In this document: positions 58,221 through 64,000 of the stretch, one piece after another
Position numbering within the stretch: the stretch's first letter is position 1
Layout of the letters: every line of letters begins with the position of its first letter
Assembly: GCA_008638375.1 (NCBI GenBank)
Contig: CM018037.1
Span: forward strand, 28,697,576-28,761,575
Length of the DNA: 64,000 nucleotides
Source of the DNA: Nyssa sinensis
Lineage: Eukaryota; Streptophyta; Magnoliopsida; Cornales; Nyssaceae
Direction of reading: 5' to 3'
Translations under genes and position numbers: made by a program
Notes under the pieces: generated by a model
Told to the model about the DNA's origin: nothing
The model's input: the letters and a program-made list of their open reading frames with translations, nothing else
Database searches by the model: none

Positions 58221-58278
<58 letters not shown>
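58207..58278 (+). repeat. (CA)n(TA)n compound microsatellite
   Basis: About 20 CA units, with a few CG variants, followed by about 13 TA units. Confidence 0.9.
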
Positions 58279-58283
<5 letters not shown>

Positions 58284-58700
58284 AGAAACGCAAGTAGTAA
58301 ATTTGAACTAGTGGCCATGCACACTAGAAGAATATTGACTAGACACAGCCACGCCGTGTTGTGTCCGACACGTTTGTGATGTGTTGGAACATGCCATAGT
58401 TAATTAGGTGTGAACTTTCTTAAGAAAATAAGAAAAAGAAAAAAAAAGGGTTCATTTGTCACATATAACCAAGTTGATTATGTTATGTGACAACTATTGA
58501 CTGTTAATTAGCCCAATTTCCATTGCTTTTAAAGTCAAAAGAGACTCTCCACCAGCACTGTAAGAAAATACCGCCAACAGGGACCATTTCTATTTTATGA
58601 TACTAATTGCCATCATGGACACATTACTTGACTTTACAGCTTTTCTTTTACTTCTCAACTGATCATATCTCTGTGTCTCTCTCTCTCAATGGAAAGTGGC

Positions 58701-58742
<42 letters not shown>

Positions 58743-59387
58743 GCGGAGCCAAGATTTGGTCAGTGGAAAAAATTTAAAACTCAGTAAAAAATTTACATTT
58801 AAATTCTAAAAACCTGTAAAATAAATTGTTAATATATGTATTTTGAATAATAACAACGAATAAAAATTTAAACGTTTTTTTTGGTAAATAAAAAATATTT
58901 AAATATTTAATTATAATATTAATAAAAAATAAGAATAAGTTGAATCTAATAGCTATATTTTTTTTCGCTATAATTAAAAAATTTGTAATCTTCATCCATG
59001 GAATTCGCCTCATTTGGGTGTATTTTATAAATTTATTATTATTATTTTTAAGCAAAATATTTGCACATGATTTTTGACATGATTACCATAAAAATATTAT
59101 TCATAAGTCTTATACAAAAATCTTAATTTAACTGTTCCTGATAAAAGTTCTTTTATTCAGTAAACACATATCTCTCTATTCATTTTGATAATTTTTTCTC
59201 CCACTCTTTTATTTTAACTTTTTTAATGCCTCATAAAGTAGTCATATGAATAACTTGAGAGTTTTATATATGAATGAATTATGGAGCATAAACTGTTGTA
59301 ACTGTTTAACTGATATCTATATATTTACTAAGACCCTTTAAAAATACTTTTACTTTATTTTTCAGTCAATTCCAAGAGTTCTTAAGA

Positions 59388-59390
<3 letters not shown>

Positions 59391-59438
<48 letters not shown>

Positions 59439-59452
59439 ACTTGTCAAAAAAA
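59391..59452 (+). repeat. (CT)n(TA)n microsatellite ending in a SINE-like tail
   Basis: CT and TA runs are followed by TTACTTGTC and seven A, the order seen at the 3' end of the SINE at 44232-44360 (microsatellite, then TTTACCTATC, then A). No target duplication was found, so origin from the same family is uncertain. Confidence 0.5.
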
Positions 59453-59780
59453 TATTGAAAGGAAAGCAACCTTAAGAACCCTTCTATAATATGTCCTTCA
59501 ATTGAGAATTTAAAATGAAAAATAAAGAAATATATAGTCATATGCTTATTAATATATATATATATATATATATTTTCTTCTTCCTCTTTTGAATGCAAAA
59601 TTATAAGAATTTAAGCACTTAAAAAAGGTTTTTTCAAATAAACCCTTGAATGGTATTTTGAAGAAAAAAATCATTAATTCTTTCTCTAAGGTCTAATCTT
59701 AAATACATTGAATAAGAAAAGTCTAATCTTAAATACAATGAATAAGAAAAGTTAATGGGGGTGGTTTCCCTTCTTCCCTA

Positions 59781-60128
59781 TGATGAATTAGGAAGAAGTA
59801 TATAACTGAGAACAAGTAAGGTTGATTGAGGAACCTTTGACCTCCAAGCCAACACAAGTGTTGAAGATAATTGATGATAACAGACCCCTTTATTCCTTAC
59901 TTCAATTGACTTATATAGCCAATTGATTACAATAGCATCTAACGTGCTGCAACAACCAAAGCAAGAAAATAGGAAAAGCAGTTACAAGAACTGAATTAAA
60001 ACAAAATAGGAAAATATCCCTTGATACTAGTTCTAACTTAAAAACTTAGACTAGACTTATTCAACAACTATGACTCTTAACAATAAGCCGTAAATAACGA
60101 AATAGGAAGAAATGTTAGGCACGTAACA
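59781..60128 (-). repeat. 3' LTR of a Ty3/Gypsy element (left boundary approximate)
   Basis: On the minus strand the LTR begins TGTTACGTGCC at 60128, directly after the polypurine tract. A promoter-like TATATAAG (about 59921-59914) and an AATAAAG signal near 59896 fit U3-R order. The end is placed at a CA (59781-59782) by plausibility only; the other LTR lies outside the window. Confidence 0.55.
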
Positions 60129-60142
60129 ACTCCCTCCTCCTT
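60129..60142 (-). other. Polypurine tract of the Gypsy element
   Basis: AAGGAGGAGGGAGT on the minus strand immediately precedes the LTR start, as needed to prime plus-strand synthesis. Confidence 0.75.
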
Positions 60143-61502
60143 AAAAAATAGCCTTATCCTCAAGGCTATGCTCAGGAAACTGTTTTTGCATTGCGGCAAG
60201 ATTCTCCCAAGTAGCTTCAGCCAGTGAAAGTCCTTGCCAGTGTATGAGAATTTCCTCCTTGTTCTTTCGCTGACGACGATCTAGAACTGCTTGAGGTTTG
60301 GGATATAAGGTTTCTGCATCATTTTCTATAACAGGAAGCTCACCTTGAATAGGATACTTTTCACCAATCTTTTTCTTCAGCAACGAGACGTGGAACACTA
60401 TGTGAATTCGCGACTCAGGTGGCAATTCCAACTTATAAGACATTGCTCCTATTTTCTTGAGAATCTTGAATGGTCCATAATACTTAGGAGATAGCTTGAC
60501 ATTCTTCCGCATCGAAATTGAAGTTTGCCGACATGGTTGGAGCTTTAGATAAACCCAGTCGCCGATTTCAAATTCCCTTTCTCTGTGATGTCCGTCATAC
60601 ACCTTCTTCATACGAGCCTGTGCTTCCCGAAGTCTGGCCTTCAAGTCTATGAGAACCTGATCTCTGCTCAATAATTGTTGATCTACGGATTCCACATTAG
60701 TCATACCTGGGACGTAAGACAATAAGGTCGGTGGGGTTCTTCCATAAACAACTTCAAAGGGAGTGGTTTTGATGGCGGAATGCAAGCTAGTATTGTAACA
60801 ATACTCTACCCACGATAACCATTTACTCCATTCCTTAGGCTGCGAACTTGTAAAACATCGTAAATACATCTCTACAGTACGATTCACCACTTTGCTTTGA
60901 CCATCTGTTTGAGGATGGTACACTGAGCTATAGTTAAAATTAGTACCATTCATCTTGAATAACTCTGACCAAAATAAGCTTGTGAATGTAGGATCACGAT
61001 CACAAACAATTGTTCTTGGCATCCCATGCAACTTGAAAATATTATCGAAGAAAATTTGCGCAACACCCATAGCTGTATATGGATGCGATATGGGAATAAA
61101 ATGTGCATACTTCGATAATCTATCAACAACTACAAAAATAGTAGTTTTCCCTTTTGACAAAGGTAGACCATCTATGAAATCCATTAATATGTCTTCCCAT
61201 ACCTGACTCGGAATAGGCAGTGGTTGGAGGAGTCCCGTAGGAGCAAGTTGTTCGGCCTTGTTTTGCTGGCATATGTCACAGGCTGCAATAAATTCTCTAA
61301 TATGTCTTCTCATTCCCACCCAATAAAAACTTCCACAAACTCGCTAAAGAGTCTTCTGGAACCCTTCGTGAGTGCTGTTATGGAACTGCCCAATAATGTC
61401 AAGAATTAAAGAAGAATCTGCAGCAAGATAAATTCTTTCCTTAAAGAAAACAACTCCATCTCTAAATTCCCATGGACCCACAACTTCATAATTCATGATA
61501 CA
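60141..61502 (-). pseudogene. Gypsy integrase and chromodomain remnant
   Basis: The frame is open from 61319 to 60141 (392 codons), and homology extends upstream to about 61500 across a TAG at 61344-61346. An HHCC zinc-binding region ends in CDICQQNK. The core shows MDFIDGLP (first Asp) and CDRDPTF (second Asp), but the position of the third catalytic residue after HPQTDGQ reads SKVVNR, with lysine where glutamate is expected. A chromodomain follows at the C-terminus (ILIHWQGLSLAEATWE, about 60175-60245), which in active relatives directs integration toward modified histones. Confidence 0.85.
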
Positions 61503-63287
61503 TTAAATCAGTTCTCTCAAAACTGAATTAGACTTTACTTCCTCCTTGATAGCTTCTATCCAATTTGGAATTGTTTGTGAGATAGCAATCAGTTCCCCTT
61601 CTCTTTCTCCATTTATTTCTTCTTCTCTTCTGGAAAGTGCATCAGCCACAATATTTTCCTTTCCCTTCTTGTATTCAATCACAAAATCGAACCCCATCAA
61701 TTTGTATAACCATCTCTGTTGAGCGATGGTAGTTATGGACTGCACCCATAGATACTTCAAGCTTTGATGATCGGTTCTCACCACAAATTGTTGACCCAAT
61801 AAATACGGACGCCACTTTTGCACAGCCAATACTAACGCCAGAATTTCCTTTTCGTACGTCGACAGCTACAGGTTCTTTCCTTTTAATGCATGACTATAAA
61901 ATGCTATTGGTCGATCCTGTATTAAAACGGCTCCCACGCCCGATCCACTAGCATCACATTCCACAATAAATTTGCTTGAAAAATTAGGCAATGCCAACAT
62001 AGGAGTTGTAGACATAAACTCCTTTAATTTCTGAAATGCTGCTTCAACCATGGGTGACCATTGGAAGACGTCTTTCTTCAACATTTTGGTCAGTGGTCCA
62101 GCTATTTTGCCAAAGTTCTGGATGAACTTTTGATAATATCCTGTCAATCCAAGGAAGCCTCTTATGGCCTTAGGCGTAGTGGGCTTAGGCCAGTGCCTCA
62201 TAGCTGCAACTTTTTCTAGGTCGGCGGTAACTCCCGCATCCGAAATTACATGGCCAAGGTATTGGACTTCTCTTTGGCCAAAATGACACTTTTCTTTCTT
62301 AACATATAACTTGTGAGACCTTAGTATAGCTAGTGTGGTTCTCAAATGTTGAAGATGTTCATCCCAAAATTTACTGTATACAAGAATATCATCAAAGAAG
62401 ACTACGATAAATTTTCGCAAGTAATCTTGAAATACCTCATTCATTAAAGCTTGGAATGACGATGGAGCATTGGAAAGGCCGAACGGCATTACTAGAAACT
62501 CGTAATGGCCACGATGCGTCCGGAAAGTAGTCTTGGCAATGTCCTCCGGTATCACGCGAGTTTGATGATACCCGCTTCGCAAATCAAGCTTGGAGAATAT
62601 TTTAGCCCCATTTAATTCATCTAATAACTCATCAATGACTGGAATCGAAAACTTGTCTTTAATTGTAATCTTGTTAAGAGCACGATAATCAACGCACATA
62701 CGCCGTGATCCATCATGTTTTTTAACTAAGATGATGGGTGATAAGTAAGGACTATTACTGGGTCTTATCACACCTGTGGAGAGCATGTCGGCCACTAACC
62801 TTTCGATTTCAGCCTTCTGATAGTGTGGATAGCGGTAAGGTTTAACACACACCGGCCCATTCCCTGCTACCAAGGGAATTTTGTGGTCATGAACTCTTGG
62901 TAGTGGTAAACCAATTGGCTCTTCAAAGACATCTTGGAAGTCTACCAGGAGTTGTTTCAGTTGTGGAGGTTGGTAGCCATCCATGGGATTCGAAAGTTGA
63001 GTCCCAAGGAAGAATAATTGGAACAGGAACCCCTTGTTACATTTTCTTGCTTCATGAATGAATTTTAAATCCCCAACTAGCTGATCGTTGGGACAATATT
63101 CTCCTTGTAAAGCCACCTTTGCATCTGCCACCTTGAACTTCATTTGTAACTTAGCAAAGTCCCACAAGATTGGACCAAGTGTACGGAGCCATTGTGTGCC
63201 CAAAACAATATCATATCCTTCTAATGGAATCAAATAGAAATCCACAAAATAGGTATTCCTTGTAAAATTAATTTTACATCCGTGCAC
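61503..63287 (-). pseudogene. Gypsy reverse transcriptase and RNase H remnant
   Basis: The frame is open 63287-61866 and, after a TAG, 61829-61503. Reverse transcriptase motifs are intact: VKKHDGSRRMCVDYRALN, FSKLDLRSGYHQ, MPFGLSNAPSSFQ and VVFFDDILVYSK with its paired aspartates. RNase H follows with FIVECDASGSGVGAVL, RTDHQSLKYL and VADALSRR. The TAG at 61866-61868 splits RNase H and a TAA at 61503-61505 ends the next segment. Confidence 0.88.
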
Positions 63288-63592
63288 TTTCCTTGACTGG
63301 ATAGTCGCTCTCCTGATGCAACCATAACTTCGAATTGACCACCCTTCATAGGTTTTAAGCCCACTTTTTTAGCAAGACTTTCACTTATAAAGTTATGGGT
63401 GCTTCCCGAGTCCACCAAAACAATGGTTTGTATGCGCCCAATGCTCCCGTTTATCCTTATTATATCTGATGCTCGTGAACTAGACATAGCATGCAAAGAA
63501 ATTACAGGCATATCGTCTAATGCTTCTTGACCATTTGCCTCTACATCCATTACAACATCTCCATCATTTTCTACATTACAAACTTCGAGCAA
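63230..63592 (-). pseudogene. Gypsy aspartic protease remnant
   Basis: VLVDSGSTHNFISESLAKKV carries the active-site Asp-Ser-Gly. The frame continues to about 63252, where one base appears to be missing. Downstream homology (FVDFYLIPLEGYDIVLGTQW) resumes in the frame that opens at 63287. Confidence 0.8.
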
Positions 63593-64000
63593 GAATAACT
63601 TTTTGCAACGATGACCAGGAGCAAACTTTTCATTACAATTTTAGCATAGTCCTTTCACGTGTCGCTCTTGCATTTCAGCTGGTGATAGTCATCTGACCGG
63701 GGGATGTGAGCTGCTGGTTGTTGTATCTTTGTTTGTCGGGAACACCTTCTTCGGATCAGGTGTTGACACAATACGTCGTTGCGCAGCATTGCGGGCCTCA
63801 TAAAGGCTAGCCAACCCAATTGCAGATGATAAAGATGCAGGACACCCAGCTAATACATCAGCTTTGATGGAATCTTTCAACCCACTAATGAAACAACTAA
63901 CTTGACGATTATGAGGAAGGTATCCGACTTTAGCTAACAACTTCTCAAAATGAGTCTGATAGTCACGTACTGAACCGATTTGCTGGAGTTTGGTTAACTC
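63593..64000 (-). pseudogene. Gypsy gag C-terminal region and zinc knuckle remnant (partial)
   Basis: From the window edge the frame reads LQQIGSVRDYQTHFEKLLAK and VSCFISGLKDSIKADVL, typical retrotransposon gag. A TGA at 63689-63691 and a TAA at 63641-63643 interrupt it. The knuckle region (C-x2-C-x4-... ending NEKFAPGHRCKK, about 63601-63640) follows. Confidence 0.8.

Larger units (their letters stand above)
58086..59780. other. Microsatellite-rich spacer
   Basis: Contains (CA)n(TA)n at about 58207-58278, (AT)n at 58704-58738, (CT)n(TA)n at about 59391-59436 followed by TTACTTGTC plus A, and (TA)n at 59550-59572. GGGGCGGAGCCAAGATTTGG at 58740 resembles one end of a common dicot transposon; the other end was not found. 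No gene. Confidence 0.5.
59781..64000 (-). mobile_element. Ty3/Gypsy chromovirus-type retrotransposon, decayed and cut by the window edge
   Basis: Minus-strand order is gag, zinc knuckle, protease, reverse transcriptase, RNase H, integrase, chromodomain, polypurine tract, LTR. The chromodomain after integrase identifies a chromovirus; the short LTR and overall size would fit the Reina lineage, which is inference. The element is inactive. In-frame stops lie at 63689-63691, 63641-63643, 61866-61868, 61503-61505 and 61344-61346, there is a frameshift near 63251, and the integrase has lost an active-site residue. The 5' part lies beyond 64000. Despite this it is still well conserved, suggesting moderate age. 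Confidence 0.9.

Noticed and set aside
58774..59055. 93-codon minus-strand frame rich in Asn, Lys and Phe
   Set aside because: Low-complexity AT-rich spacer with no domain and no supporting signals.

Overview
This is a nuclear window from a flowering plant, almost certainly a eudicot and plausibly a woody one. Genes have GT-AG introns, spacers are AT-rich, protein families are plant-specific (SOSEKI, APO, FBD-type F-box, tonoplast aquaporin, PHIP1), and transposable elements and microsatellites are abundant. The species cannot be fixed from the sequence. Exon structures below come from splice sites and phase read by eye.

Layout of genes: the last exon of an ABCB6/ABCB20-type transporter (+, 655-1884); a complete TIP1-type aquaporin, best matching TIP1;3 (+, 15666-17189, three exons); the chloroplast splicing factor APO1 (-, 19422-20820 coding, with a non-coding 5' exon near 25.2-25.4 kb); two tandem F-box/FBD/LRR paralogues (-, 28060-31086 and 33893-35966) sharing one four-exon structure; a PHIP1 RNA-binding gene (+, 39896-45721) with a 3.5-kb intron; and a SOSEKI (DUF966, DIX-like) polarity gene (+, 50574-51944). 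They look like ordinary, independently regulated plant genes; only the FBD pair forms a local cluster.

Layout of mobile DNA: a hAT-like element (3011-4154); a decayed Copia element cut off inside reverse transcriptase (5469-8262); a hAT-type element with a perfect 8-bp target duplication (10599-11344); a 1.44-kb solo LTR with TCTAG target duplication and an internal minisatellite (11686-13126); inverted MITE copies at 13.4 and 14.8 kb; a 139-bp hAT MITE with perfect 8-bp duplication (27642-27780); a LINE fragment inside an FBD intron; a complete tRNA-derived SINE inside PHIP1 intron 2 (44232-44360); a 1.26-kb fold-back element between two 173-bp direct repeats that differ at one base (47843-49452); and a decayed Ty3/Gypsy chromovirus at the right edge (-, about 59781 to the window end).

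The two signals I find most unusual are the fold-back element with its long near-identical flanking duplication, and a set of 20-26 bp insertions flanked by 11-16 bp target duplications that consist only of the SINE-type 3' tail (CTTRTC followed by A), as if retroposition had delivered nothing but the tail. Several spacers and introns also carry 100-400 bp imperfect tandem duplications.
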